DNA of 64,000 bases. Source: JBQTII01 sp052388275 (lineage in GTDB: Bacteria; Actinomycetota; Actinomycetes; Sporichthyales; Sporichthyaceae). The stretch's first letter is position 1, and each line of letters begins with the position of its first letter. Where the stretch lies: NCBI GenBank assembly GCA_052388275.1, contig JBQTII010000068.1, positions 22,822-86,821 on the forward strand. Reading direction: 5' to 3'. Positions 17,684 to 25,737 of this stretch are shown here, one piece after another. Position numbers and translations under genes: made by a program. The notes under the pieces are model-generated. The model was not told where the DNA came from. It did no database searches and saw only the letters and a program-made list of their open reading frames with translations.

Positions 17684-18058
17684 ATGAACGCCACCTACAT
17701 CACGATCACCGGCAACCTCGCTGAGGACCCCGAGCTGCGCTTCACCCCCACCGGCAAAGCCACCGCCCGCCTGCGCGTCGCCGTCAACACCCGCTACCAG
17801 AACAACACCGGGGCCTGGGTCGACAGGACCACGTCCTGGCACACCGTCATCACCTGGGGCGCGATGGCCGAGAACGTCGCCGAGTCCGTCACCAAGGGTC
17901 AGCGCGTCGTGGTCACCGGGCGCCTGGAGCAGCGCGAGTACAGCAACGAGACCGGGGACAAGCGCACCGTGTGGGAGGTCACCGCCGAGGACATCGGCCT
18001 GTCCCTGCGCCATACCAGCGCCCGCACCCTGGACAAGGCCCAGACCGCAGCCGAATGA
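17684..18058 (+). CDS. ssb: Single-stranded DNA-binding protein, plasmid/ICE type
   Basis: 124 residues from ATG 17684 with AGGGAG upstream. The OB-fold pattern is clear: TGNLAEDPELRFTPTGKATA, TTSWHTVITWGAMAENVAES, KGQRVVVTGRLEQREY, WEVTAEDIGLSL. The acidic C-terminal tail (DDDIPF type) of chromosomal SSB is absent, typical of accessory SSBs on mobile elements. It binds ssDNA during transfer or replication of the element. Confidence 0.9.
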   Translation: MNATYITITGNLAEDPELRFTPTGKATARLRVAVNTRYQNNTGAWVDRTTSWHTVITWGAMAENVAESVTKGQRVVVTGRLEQREYSNETGDKRTVWEVTAEDIGLSLRHTSARTLDKAQTAAE

Positions 18059-18156
18059 ACACCACAGCGGCGCGTCCCGCCGGCCCCGGGCACATGCCGG
18101 GGCCGGCGTCGGCGCGCAACCGGTCGCGACCGGCGAAATCGTGGGACAATGGTGGG

Positions 18157-18537
18157 GTGAGCGAACCCGCCCGGATCCCCATCGTCGCCCGAGACGGCGA
18201 CAGCGCCGCCGGCGCGGCTGCGCGGCTGCGCGCGGCGACCGCCGACAGCATCATCGCCGGGCTCGAGCCCTTCGAGTGGGACCAAGACGCCGCGATCGCC
18301 TACGAGGTCGCGGTCGACACCATCGCCATGGTGATCGGCGCCTATTCCGGGATGATCGCCGCCGAGGAACGCCGCGGCGCCCCAGATCAGGCGCTGCTGC
18401 GCGAGTGGGAGGACGCGATCACGCGGGCCACCCGCGATGAGCAGGCGTTGCCGGTGGACGAGCGGGCCGAGGTGGAGCGCACGACCGTCGCCTACACCGC
18501 GGAGCTGCGCCGGCTGCGCCAGCTCGCGGATGCCTGA
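18157..18537 (+). CDS. Small protein upstream of zeta-type toxin, probable antitoxin
   Basis: 126 residues from GTG 18157. It is acidic and mostly alpha-helical by composition (SIIAGLEPFEWDQDAAIAYE; TRDEQALPVDERAEVERTTV). Its stop overlaps the start of the zeta-type kinase gene by eight bases, the layout of epsilon-zeta style modules. No sequence motif of known epsilon proteins is recognised, so the antitoxin role rests on context. A GGGACAATGG element lies just before the start and the mRNA may be nearly leaderless. Confidence 0.6.
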   Translation: MSEPARIPIVARDGDSAAGAAARLRAATADSIIAGLEPFEWDQDAAIAYEVAVDTIAMVIGAYSGMIAAEERRGAPDQALLREWEDAITRATRDEQALPVDERAEVERTTVAYTAELRRLRQLADA

Positions 18538-19549
18538 CTTTGACCTACAGCGCTACCGGCTGACCGAGGCCGAGCATCACCGCATCTTCACCGAGCGGAT
18601 CGTCCCACGGCGCTTCGCCGACCTGACGGCCCAACAGAACCGCGTCGTGGTGTTCGTCGGCGGGCAACCCGGGGCAGGCAAGACCGCCACCACCAAGCGC
18701 GTGCTCAACCGCCTGCGGACCCGCGGGACCCCGGCGCACGTGTGCGGGGACCACTACAAGCCCCACCACCCCGACTACGACCGCCTCCTCGTCACCGACG
18801 AGCTCGCCGCAGCCGCCTACGCCCGCCTCGACGTCCGGGCCTGGCACGCCAAAGCCGAGAACCACGCCCGCGAGGCGCGCGCCGACACCGTCATCGAAAC
18901 CGCGCTCACCGGCCCCGGCGGATTCAGCGAGCCCGCGGCCGCGTTCCGGGCCGCCGGGTACCGCATCGAAGTCATCGCCCTGGCCGTGCCCGAAGCCTGG
19001 AGCCGGCTGGGAATCCTCACCCGCTACGCCGCCCAAGTCGACCAGCACGGCCACGGACGCCTCGTCGAGCCCGCCAACCACGACAACTGCTACCACGGCA
19101 TGGCCGACACCCTCGCCGGCATCGACACCGACCGCACCGCGGACGTGCTCGCGATCGAGCGCCGCGGCAACCAGACCCGCTACCTCAACGCCCTCACCCC
19201 CGACAGCACCTGGGCCGAACCGCCAGCGGCGGCCGCGACCCTGACCGCCGAACGCTCTCGCCGCTGGACCCAGACCGAGGCCCGCGCGTTCGCCACCGAA
19301 CTGGCCCGGTTGCGCGACCGGGACGACCCGGCGCTGCGCGCGGCCGCCGACACCGTCGCCCGCCTCGCCGCGCCCTACCTGCCCCCCGGTGTCCGAGCAG
19401 CCACCCACATCGGTCGGGTCACCGGCGCACGGCCCCCGGTGGCCGAGCAGCCGGCGGCCCTGCATCCCGACCCGCTCCCGCGCAGAACGCCGACCCCGCC
19501 GGTACCGCCGGATCTACGCGAACCGCCAGCACGCGGCCTGCGGCTGTAG
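18530..19549 (+). CDS. Zeta toxin family kinase
   Basis: 339 residues from ATG 18530. Walker A is VGGQPGAGKT at residues 43-52. Zeta-type features follow: CGDHYKPHHPDY (substrate-side Asp/His), ETALTGPGGF and IEVIALAVPEAWSRLGILTRY. Zeta toxins phosphorylate UDP-N-acetylglucosamine and block wall synthesis; related enzymes in actinomycete elements are often uncharacterised. The C-terminal 100 residues are proline-rich and look disordered. It forms a two-gene module with the preceding gene, inside the conjugative remnant. Confidence 0.8.
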   Translation: MPDFDLQRYRLTEAEHHRIFTERIVPRRFADLTAQQNRVVVFVGGQPGAGKTATTKRVLNRLRTRGTPAHVCGDHYKPHHPDYDRLLVTDELAAAAYARLDVRAWHAKAENHAREARADTVIETALTGPGGFSEPAAAFRAAGYRIEVIALAVPEAWSRLGILTRYAAQVDQHGHGRLVEPANHDNCYHGMADTLAGIDTDRTADVLAIERRGNQTRYLNALTPDSTWAEPPAAAATLTAERSRRWTQTEARAFATELARLRDRDDPALRAAADTVARLAAPYLPPGVRAATHIGRVTGARPPVAEQPAALHPDPLPRRTPTPPVPPDLREPPARGLRL

Positions 19550-19725
19550 CGGCGCGCCGGGGTCAGCCGCGACATGAGTGCGACGATCAGGCCCCCGTCC
19601 GTCGGCGTGATCGCTGCGTTTGCCGGGATCGGTGGGTTTACCCATCGCGAGTAAAGAGCAGGGTGTCGTCGTACGGGCCCGGCACAGCCGGACCGACGAA
19701 ACCCGGTGAAGAAGGGAGTCCGCGC

Positions 19726-20046
19726 ATGCCCGCACCGGCCGTCAGCGCTCCGCCTCTGCAGGTACGCCGTGGACAGGACGTCTTGGTCCTGAGCGGCGAA
19801 CTCGACGAGGCCACCGCGCCGCTGCTGCGTGAGGCGCTGGAAACCGGGCGCCCGGACCCGCAGCCCGAACAGGTCCTCGACCTACGCCGGGTAAACTACC
19901 TGGACAGCGTCGCATTGGCCGTGCTCTACGACCACGCCCACCGGCTGCGCCTGCTGGTGAGCAATGGTTCGCCCGTGGCTACCGTTGTCGCGATCAGTGG
20001 TCTCATCCACGCCGCCGCTGACGTGCAATTCCACCCCGCCCCCTGA
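19726..20046 (+). CDS. STAS-domain anti-sigma factor antagonist-like protein
   Basis: 106 residues from ATG 19726 with GAAGGGAG before it. The STAS fold shows VLVLSGELDEATAPLLREAL and VLDLRRVNYLDSVALAVLYD, where the DSVAL Ser is the usual phosphorylation site. Such proteins bind and release anti-sigma kinases in partner switching. No kinase gene is adjacent. It opens a stretch of small stress-type genes. Confidence 0.8.
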   Translation: MPAPAVSAPPLQVRRGQDVLVLSGELDEATAPLLREALETGRPDPQPEQVLDLRRVNYLDSVALAVLYDHAHRLRLLVSNGSPVATVVAISGLIHAAADVQFHPAP

Positions 20047-20131
20047 CCCGCTCCAGGTCCGGGTTGCGCCGCCAGCCGTCCCCGAATCCAAATCGTCGCG
20101 CAACTGACTTGCTGCCAGTCTGTAGCGGCGT

Positions 20132-20350
20132 TCACACCCCCGGCTCGCCCGGAGCGGCGCAGTTCAGCACCCGTTGGATCAGGTTCAGCCCCGTGCTCGG
20201 ATCGAGGTGGCCGTCAAGGATCTCCTCGGTGAGGAATGCGCCGATGTCCGTCGCCACCTCGGCGGTCCACGGAGGGACCTGCCGCTCGGCCGATCGAAGC
20301 TCCGGATCGCCAAGCAGCGGTCCCCGCGGCTCCGCCGAATCAATGGTCAC
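20132..20350 (-). CDS. Small hypothetical protein
   Basis: 72 residues from a GTG at 20350. The visible part is PPWTAEVATDIGAFLTEEIL followed by DPSTGLNLIQRVLNC. It is helical and acidic, with a PST-GLN pattern but no family I recognise. Codon usage is GC3-rich and fits its neighbours. A longer frame upstream is less likely because it is arginine-rich. Moderately supported as a gene. Confidence 0.45.
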   Translation of the reverse strand: MTIDSAEPRGPLLGDPELRSAERQVPPWTAEVATDIGAFLTEEILDGHLDPSTGLNLIQRVLNCAAPGEPGV

Positions 20351-20664
20351 AGGCTGCCCTCCGCCCGCTCGACAACGACGGACTTGCCCACAGCCGTCGG
20401 GACGGAAACGCACGTATGTTCGTCGATCGACCCGCGCGCAGCCGAATGGCCGAGGCGAAGCGCCCTGGCGTAAGCCGCCCTCAACCGATACATGCGATGG
20501 CAGCGCCGCGGCGCTTGTGCAGTCTCGGACCCGTTCCGCCTCCGCTCGCCGCGGCGTCGCGTTCCCCGGCCACGGGAGTTCGCCGATCCGATTCGGGTAG
20601 CAGCCGCCCAGCCGTCGCTTCCGGCCGCTCCCGGCCAGGCGACCTGTTCCTATGGAGGCTGAAG
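20351..20664. other. Intergenic region
   Basis: 314 bases between divergent genes. No gene, repeat or clear promoter is recognised. The end carries GGAGG as ribosome binding site of the next gene. Confidence 0.35.
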
Positions 20665-21081
20665 ATGATCACGCGGGAGATCACGGCAGGCGGCGACCTC
20701 GTGCAGGTGCGCCTGAGCATCGCGCAGACGGCCGCACCCGATGGACCGGTCAGCGTGGTGGGCGATTTCAACGGCTGGGATCCGCACGCCAACCCCCTGG
20801 CCGCGGCCGATTCGTGTGGCCTGCGCTGCGCGGCGCTGACCGTGCCAGGCGGGCGCCGCTACCGCTTCCGCTACCTGGCCGGCGACGATCGCTGGTTCAA
20901 CGACGAGGCCGCGGACGACTACGAATCCAACGAATTCGGAGGGCAGGACGGGGTACTGGACCTGACCCTCCCGGTGCCGCAGGCACCCCCGGCGCACGCG
21001 CCCGACACCGCGAAAGAACCGTCCACCGCCAAGCCCCGAAAAAAGGCGACGGCGAGCGCCGGCGCTGGGGCCAAAAGGTGA
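20665..21081 (+). CDS. Glycogen-binding (isoamylase N / CBM48-like) domain protein
   Basis: 138 residues. The core VSVVGDFNGWDPHANPL and RYRFRYLAGDDRWFNDEAAD is the early-set/AMPK glycogen-binding fold, with the WNGW-type aromatic and a loop for alpha-glucan. The C-terminal 40 residues are Pro/Ala/Lys-rich and disordered. Single-domain proteins like this occur in stress-related gene sets of actinobacteria. Its GTGA junction overlaps the next gene, so the two are coupled. Confidence 0.82.
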   Translation: MITREITAGGDLVQVRLSIAQTAAPDGPVSVVGDFNGWDPHANPLAAADSCGLRCAALTVPGGRRYRFRYLAGDDRWFNDEAADDYESNEFGGQDGVLDLTLPVPQAPPAHAPDTAKEPSTAKPRKKATASAGAGAKR

Positions 21082-21602
21082 GCACCCAGCACGCGGTGCC
21101 GCGCTCCGGGCTGGACCTGGCCTACCCCCGTTCGCTCGCGGTTTACGACGATTACGCCCAGGCCCAACGTGCGGTGGACCACCTCTCGGACCGGGAGTTC
21201 CCGGTGGGCAATCTGCTGATCGTGGGGACCGATCTGAAAAGCGTGGAACGGGTCACCGGGCGGCTGACCCGAGGCCGGGTCGCCGCTGCGGGGGCGATGT
21301 CGGGGCTGTGGCTGGGCCTGCTTGTTGGGCTGGTGGTGTCCATCTTCGACGACGGCAACGGCGACGGCGGCCAGGCCGCGGCCGCGCTGCTGGTCACGCC
21401 CCTGCTCGGCGCGCTGTTCGGGTTGGTGTGGAGTCAGATCGGCTTCGCCGCGTTGACCCGTGGCGGCACCCGCGATTTCGCCTCGGTCAGCCAGGTCGTG
21501 GCCACCCGATACGAGGTGCTGGTCGAGCACAGCCACGCCGAACGGGCCCGCGAGCTGTTGGCCGCCCTGCCCGACAGGGCGGGCGGAACCGAGCGTGGCT
21601 GA
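21078..21602 (+). CDS. General stress protein 17M-like membrane protein
   Basis: 174 residues from GTG 21078, overlapping the preceding stop by four bases. The N-terminal YPRSLAVYDDYAQAQRAVDH and VGNLLIVGTDLKSVERVTG match the GSP17M-like ferredoxin-fold domain. A central Gly/Ala-rich hydrophobic hairpin (about 75-130, AGAMSGLWLGLLVGLVVSIF) suggests membrane insertion, and the C-terminal part resembles the N-terminal fold again. Its function is unknown; it is commonly stress-induced. Confidence 0.75.
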   Translation: MSTQHAVPRSGLDLAYPRSLAVYDDYAQAQRAVDHLSDREFPVGNLLIVGTDLKSVERVTGRLTRGRVAAAGAMSGLWLGLLVGLVVSIFDDGNGDGGQAAAALLVTPLLGALFGLVWSQIGFAALTRGGTRDFASVSQVVATRYEVLVEHSHAERARELLAALPDRAGGTERG

Positions 21603-21658
21603 GGCGACGCGTCGAGCCAGGCGACGCGGCACCGGCCGCGACCGAGGCGGCGGCGCGG

Positions 21659-22150
21659 TTGGAGAACGCGGCGGTGCTCGATCCTGCGGCCGCGGTCCTC
21701 GGCCGCGTCGCAGAAGTCGTCGTCTCCGACCGGCGGGCCCGCGGGGTCCTGCAGGGCGACTGGCTGGGCCATCCGGCCCATCCGCTGTTGACCGACCTGC
21801 CGATCGGCTTTTGGACCAGCGCCTCGGTGCTCGACGTTCTCGGCGGACGTCGCGCCCGCCCGGCAGCGACCGCGTTGACCGGTCTGGGCGTGCTGAGCGC
21901 GGGGTCGGCACTCGCGTCGGGACTGGCCGAGTTTCCTACGCTGGATCGGCGAGGCCGCCGAGCCGCGGTCGTGCACGCGGTCTCCAACCTGACCGCCACC
22001 GCGTTGTACGCCCGGTCCTGGGCCGCGCGCCGCCACGGCGATCACAGGCTCGGCGTGGTGTTGGCGGGGTTCGGCGCAGGCGTGGCGACCGTGGGGGGCT
22101 ACCTCGGGGGGCACCTGGTTTTCGGCGCGTCCGACGGCACGGGCGGCTAG
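21659..22150 (+). CDS. DUF2231-type membrane protein
   Basis: The conserved stretch LQGDWLGHPAHPLLTDLPIG marks the DUF2231 family. Four hydrophobic segments follow (about residues 45-65, 75-95, 105-125, 135-155). The start is uncertain: no ATG is in frame, so I use TTG 21659; GTG 21674 is an alternative, and the frame is open further upstream. It may be coupled to the preceding gene. The family is of unknown function, often next to redox or stress genes. The stop overlaps the convergent DUF3040-like gene. Confidence 0.7.
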   Translation: MENAAVLDPAAAVLGRVAEVVVSDRRARGVLQGDWLGHPAHPLLTDLPIGFWTSASVLDVLGGRRARPAATALTGLGVLSAGSALASGLAEFPTLDRRGRRAAVVHAVSNLTATALYARSWAARRHGDHRLGVVLAGFGAGVATVGGYLGGHLVFGASDGTGG

Positions 22151-22311
22151 GACGCCCGAGCGCCCCGACCGCGCCGCCACCATCGGCGCCTGCGGCGAGG
22201 CGGTTCGGTCTGCGGCGTTTCCTCCCGCAGGAGTCTGGCGAAGGCGGGATCGGAAGCGGTCGTCGCCGCCTCGATCTCGCGCAGCGTGGCCCTGTCGCGG
22301 GCCGAGAGCAT
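22147..22311 (-). CDS. DUF3040-like small protein
   Basis: 54 residues from ATG 22311. The sequence LSARDRATLREIEAATTASD followed by PAFARLL matches the N-terminal helix of DUF3040 proteins (LSxxExxxLxxIExxLxxxDPxFAxxL). The tail is strongly basic (RRRRRWWRRGRG), and the usual two transmembrane segments are missing. Its ATG shares one base with the stop of the upstream gene (TGATG), so it is the last of three coupled genes. Confidence 0.65.
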   Translation of the reverse strand: MLSARDRATLREIEAATTASDPAFARLLREETPQTEPPRRRRRWWRRGRGARAS

Positions 22312-22580
22312 CAGGACCGGCCCAGGGCGCGCGCCAGTTCGTCGCGGCCCATCTTCGACCGGCCCCGGATCTGGCGCCGCCGGGCCTCGTCGTAGAGCTC
22401 CCGGCGGGTCTGCGGCTTTGCGGCGCCGGTGCGCCTGCGCTGCGCCACCGCGGCGCCCTGCTCACCGAGCGCGCGCTTGGTCCCGGCGGGCAGGTGGGCG
22501 AGCGTGCGGCTCGACTCGGCCGCAGCCTGTGCCTTCTTTACGTTCTTCTTCGCCGCCTGGACCTGCCTGGCGGTGGCCAT
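22311..22580 (-). CDS. Small basic protein with Rho_N-like C-terminal motif
   Basis: 89 residues. Lys/Ala-rich N-terminus (VQAAKKNVKKAQAAAESSRT), then RRELYDEARRRQIRGRSKMG and RDELARAL. This ending is the LYxxAxxxxIxGRSKMxKxxLxxAL motif shared with its upstream neighbour; it resembles Rho N-terminal/SAP-like helices that bind nucleic acid. Both junctions are one-base TGATG overlaps. Possibly a DNA-associated protein, but that is inference. Confidence 0.75.
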   Translation of the reverse strand: MATARQVQAAKKNVKKAQAAAESSRTLAHLPAGTKRALGEQGAAVAQRRRTGAAKPQTRRELYDEARRRQIRGRSKMGRDELARALGRS

Positions 22581-22903
22581 CAGCGCCCGACCGCGCGTTC
22601 GAGTTCGGCCTTGTTCATGCGCGAGCGGCCCTTGACGTTCTTCTCGCGGGCCTCGTTGTACAGCTGGTCGCGGGTGCGCCCGCCCGGCCCGGAGTGCGAG
22701 CGCAGACCCCCGCGCCGCCCGGAGGAGATGTCCTGCGTCGAGGTGCGGCTGGCCTGCTTGGCCTCGCCTGCTCGAGCCCGTTCCTTGTTCACCGTGCGGG
22801 CCGCGATCTCCTCGGCGGTGTCCTCCTTCTCGCCACGCTCGAGCAGGCCCTCCTTGACGTGGTCGTACTGGCGCTCGCGCTTGGCGCTCCACTCCCGCGG
22901 CAT
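22580..22903 (-). CDS. Plasmid-stabilisation-like protein
   Basis: 107 residues from ATG 22903. The N-terminal PREWSAKRERQYDHVKEGLL and EDTAEEIAARTVNKERARAG are strongly conserved in actinobacterial proteins often labelled plasmid stabilisation protein. RRGGLRSHSGPGGRT and the Rho_N-like DQLYNEAREKNVKGRSRMNK follow. The actual function is unproven. It is the first gene of a three-gene coupled operon and shares the C-terminal motif with gene two. Confidence 0.78.
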   Translation of the reverse strand: MPREWSAKRERQYDHVKEGLLERGEKEDTAEEIAARTVNKERARAGEAKQASRTSTQDISSGRRGGLRSHSGPGGRTRDQLYNEAREKNVKGRSRMNKAELERAVGR

Positions 22904-23190
22904 CTCGCTCACCTCGTCTTCGCAACCAGATTGTCCGACTGTCCGGCTACCGGACTGCCCCGACCTGCAGGAACCGACGTGCCCGTCGGGGGCTGCCGGT
23001 CGGCCGGTTCGCCGGCCGCCTTCGCCTACCCGAGGCCGACGGCGACACACCGAGCGGGGACGAGTAGCTCCGGGCGGGCCGAACGCCAACGGGCGTGTCG
23101 GGGCATCTCGACAGCCGCAACGGGTACTCGGCGGCCAGGGGAGTCCCGTTGCGTCCCCTCCCGGGGACCCGAATCGAATCGGAGAAAAAC

Positions 23191-23598
23191 ATGAGCGTGG
23201 CCGCGACGATGCTGGCGACCTACCCCAAGGACCTGGGCGGCATCGACCAGGAGCGCCTTCGCGCGTGCATCGAGGCGTGTTTTGAATGCGCGCAGAGCTG
23301 CACCGCGTGCGCCGACGCCTGTCTGAGCGAGGACGCGCTCGCCGAGCTGACCAAGTGCATTCGTTCGAACCTGGACTGTGCCGACACCTGCGAGACCACC
23401 GGCCGGCTGCTCTCGCGGCACACCGGCTACGACGCCAACCTGACCCTGTCCATGCTGGAGACCTGCATGGCCGCCTGCCACATGTGCGGCGACGAATGCG
23501 CCAAGCATGCGCAGATGCACGAGCACTGTCGGGTCTGCGCCGAGGCGTGTCGACGCTGCGAGCAGGCCTGTCGCGAGCTGATCGACGCCCTCGGCTGA
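23191..23598 (+). CDS. Four-helix-bundle copper-binding protein (Csp-like, DUF326)
   Basis: 135 residues with 18 Cys arranged along helices: CIEACFECAQSCTACADACL, CIRSNLDCADTCETTGRLL, CMAACHMCGDECAKHAQMHE, HCRVCAEACRRCEQAC. This is the pattern of copper storage proteins, which bind many Cu(I) ions inside a four-helix bundle. No Tat or Sec signal is seen, so it is a cytosolic (Csp3-type) form. Start ATG 23191 has GGAGAAAA before it. A decayed second copy lies at 26975-27216. Confidence 0.88.
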   Translation: MSVAATMLATYPKDLGGIDQERLRACIEACFECAQSCTACADACLSEDALAELTKCIRSNLDCADTCETTGRLLSRHTGYDANLTLSMLETCMAACHMCGDECAKHAQMHEHCRVCAEACRRCEQACRELIDALG

Positions 23599-23620
23599 CC
23601 CCGCGGACCGCGCAGCCCGG

Positions 23621-23881
23621 TCACCCGGTTCCGGGCGCGGCCTTACTGCGGTCCATCCGGTCCCGGATTTGCGAGCCGCCGGCCTGGCGCGCGCACGAGG
23701 CGCAGCAGAAGAATCGGCCGTCCACCTCCGCGCCGTGCCCGAGAACATTGCACCCGCAGTGTTCGCACACCGGCGCGAGCGCGTGGATCGCGCACTCGAA
23801 GCTGTCGAAGGTGTGGTGGCGCCCCGCAGCCACCCCGAAGCTCTTGTCGTACTCGTTCTCGCACACCTCGCACGTCGCCAT
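23621..23881 (-). CDS. Small Cys-rich zinc-ribbon/metallothionein-like protein
   Basis: 86 residues. It starts ATCEVCENEYDKSF and has CEHCGCNVLGHG and FFCCASCAR, so there are at least two Cys pairs suited to zinc or copper. HHTFDSFECAIHALAP is highly characteristic of a widespread actinobacterial family of unknown function. It is convergent with the Csp-like gene only 22 bp away, which fits a role in metal handling. Confidence 0.78.
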   Translation of the reverse strand: MATCEVCENEYDKSFGVAAGRHHTFDSFECAIHALAPVCEHCGCNVLGHGAEVDGRFFCCASCARQAGGSQIRDRMDRSKAAPGTG

Positions 23882-24300
23882 TCGTTGGACCTTCCGTAGC
23901 GAACTCGTTCCCGCGTCCTACCCCCGCCAGCGAGGGCACGCTGAGCATCGCCGGCTTTCTTTCGCCTCGCCTGATAACGCGCCGTCCGTGTCGGCCCGCG
24001 GCTGCACGATGTGCATCCTGGGCACTGCCGGAGCCGACAGAAGCCTGCCGCGCTGCGCGGCGCGATGTGGTCTGGAAAGTTCCTCGCCGTTCGGCCGAGC
24101 CCGCCGCGATCTCCGTATCCCCGGCGCGGTCGGGCCCACCCCACCACGGTTTGCGCCGGTTCTCGGCCGTCCGCGCGGCGGCAGGCGCCGGGGGACCGGA
24201 CCAAGCGGCTTTCTCGGGCCGGGGCGGCGGGTCGCGTCGCGGGAGCGGGGTAGGGGCGGGGCGGAACCAGGATCGCTACTACACGACGAGGAGATTCGCC
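23882..24300. other. Intergenic region
   Basis: 419 bases between divergent genes. Frames on both strands are arginine-rich shadows. Two GGGTAG-like elements (one on each strand near the two genes) could be stress-sigma -10 elements but have no convincing -35 partner. Nothing else is recognised. Confidence 0.35.
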
Positions 24301-24531
24301 ATGACGACGATCGAGACCGGGAACGTCACCGGTACCCAGGACAAGGACTACAACATCATCTGGTTCACCGAGTCGTGTCTGAGCAACACGCTTCGGATGG
24401 AGACCTACATCGCCGACGCCGAGCGCGCCGGGGACGGAGAACTGGTGGAGTTCTTCCGCCGGGCCCAGAGCGAGAGCCGCAAGGGAGCCGAGCAGGGCAA
24501 GCGCCTGCTTGCCGCCAGACTGGCCCAGTAA
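24301..24531 (+). CDS. Conserved small hypothetical protein
   Basis: 76 residues from ATG 24301 with GAGGAG before it. The part DYNIIWFTESCLSNTLRMET followed by YIADAERAGD is typical of a family of short acidic proteins in actinobacteria. It is helical with a conserved single Cys. No function is known. Codon use and strong ribosome binding site support it as a real gene. Confidence 0.72.
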   Translation: MTTIETGNVTGTQDKDYNIIWFTESCLSNTLRMETYIADAERAGDGELVEFFRRAQSESRKGAEQGKRLLAARLAQ

Positions 24532-24542
24532 CCGCCCGACCA

Positions 24543-24830
24543 ATGAGCAACGGCAACCGGGCAGCCATCGACCGCCGTGCTCGGCGCGGACGCCGCGTGC
24601 GTGCGGGCACCGAACCCGCCAATGCCCGCACGGCGCCGCGTCTGCGGGCCGTGCTGGCGGCTGGCGCGCTGCTGTTGTTCGCTGGGTTCGCGTGGAGTTT
24701 CTTCGCGGTGAGCGGCGGCACGGGCACCAACGTTGCCGGCGCGATTTGTCTACTCGTGGCCGGCAGCGCCGCCGTGGATCTCACCCTGCTGCTCATACGC
24801 GCCCGTCGAGGCGACTACCGCGAAAATTGA
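24543..24830 (+). CDS. Small two-segment membrane protein (DUF6343-like)
   Basis: 95 residues. A basic N-terminus (IDRRARRGRRVRAGTEPANA) is followed by two hydrophobic segments at about 37-55 and 63-85. The NARTAPRLRAVLAAGALLLF pattern is like DUF6343 proteins, which have ARSAxxLRLxLA before the first segment. It starts 11 bp after the previous stop and probably forms an operon with it. Function unknown. Confidence 0.65.
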   Translation: MSNGNRAAIDRRARRGRRVRAGTEPANARTAPRLRAVLAAGALLLFAGFAWSFFAVSGGTGTNVAGAICLLVAGSAAVDLTLLLIRARRGDYREN

Positions 24831-25018
24831 CCAGAGAGCGACGCCTAACAACGTGCTCGACGAGTCGGACTATGAGCGGCGCCGGAAACTCGGGCTGGAC
24901 TTTAGCGGGCACTGGGCGACGGCCGTTCGCGGCTGCGGTATGCCAACGGATTCGGGCGGGTAAGCCGAAGTTATTCGCGCCGGTCTCGGTAGCCGGCGCC
25001 CGGACATCGGAGCATCGC

Positions 25019-25501
25019 ATGGCGAAGTCACGGACATCGGCTCACGCCTCGACCGATCGGCGTGGCCATCTGCTGCAGATGGCCGCCGCCGCCGTGGGTG
25101 CGGTCTTCCTGCTCGTCGGCATCCTCGGTTTCATCCCCGGCATCGTGACCAACTACGACGAGCTGCAGTTTGCCGGACACGACATGGATTCGGAGATGGC
25201 GGAGCTGCTCGGCCTGTTCCACGTCTCGGTGTTGCACAACCTGGTGCACATGGCCTTCGGGATCGGGATCTTGATGGCGCGCACCGTCGCCGGTGCCGCT
25301 GCCTTCCTGATCGGCGGGGGCATCGTCTACGGCGTCGTGCTGGTCTACGGCGCGCTGGTCGATATGGACAGCGACTGGAACTTCCTGCCCGTCAACGAGG
25401 CGGACAACTGGCTCCACGCCGGGCTCGCACTCGGCATGATCGGCCTCGGTGTGGTGTTGATGCCGCGGTCCTTGCCGACCGAAGACAATCGCGCTGTCTG
25501 A
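25019..25501 (+). CDS. DUF4383 family membrane protein
   Basis: 160 residues. Four hydrophobic segments: about 22-42, 65-90 (HVSVLHNLVHMAFGIGILMA), 92-115 and 132-150. The HNLVH motif and WLHAGLALGMIGLG ending are the signature of DUF4383. These proteins are common in actinobacteria and of unknown function. Start ATG 25019 has CGGAG upstream. It is transcribed alone. Confidence 0.82.
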   Translation: MAKSRTSAHASTDRRGHLLQMAAAAVGAVFLLVGILGFIPGIVTNYDELQFAGHDMDSEMAELLGLFHVSVLHNLVHMAFGIGILMARTVAGAAAFLIGGGIVYGVVLVYGALVDMDSDWNFLPVNEADNWLHAGLALGMIGLGVVLMPRSLPTEDNRAV

Positions 25502-25660
25502 TCGTGCCCGCGTCACGCCCGTTCGCGGTCGCGCGTCGAGCTAGCGCTGGGGCCACCCGCTTGATCGTGGAACCTGCGCCTCGAACGCTCGACGGTCATG
25601 GCCCCATCCGGCGTGGTTCAGTCGCTGTTTCGCGATCGTGTGTCGGCGCCAGTTCGTGGT

Positions 25661-25714
25661 GGTAGTACAAGGTTTCGTGGGGTAGTACAAGGTTTCGAGG
25701 GGTAGTACAAGGTG
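25661..25714 (+). repeat. Three tandem 20-bp iterons in promoter region
   Basis: GGTAGTACAAGGTTTCGTGG at 25661, the same unit with one change at 25681, and a partial third (GGTAGTACAAGGT) at 25701. The exact 20-bp period equals about two helical turns, so a protein would bind on one face of the DNA. It lies 24 bp before the hypothetical gene at 25738 and is probably its operator. Confidence 0.75.
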
Positions 25715-25737
25715 CAGTCGAAGGTCGGAGGAGCGCG

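Noticed and set aside
15650..19560. Complete integrative conjugative element
   Set aside because: No integrase, excisionase, replication or FtsK-like transfer gene and no att repeats were found; only a remnant can be supported.
19618..19639. SigB-type promoter (GTTT...GGGTTT) before the STAS gene
   Set aside because: The spacer is only 12 bases, too short for the known consensus.
21596..21660. Frameshift between the GSP17M-like and DUF2231 genes
   Set aside because: A GTG at 21595 is out of frame with DUF2231, but the DUF2231 frame has its own plausible TTG/GTG starts, so no error need be assumed.
25661..25714. Short CRISPR array
   Set aside because: The 20-bp units are contiguous with no spacers and no cas genes are present; they are promoter iterons.
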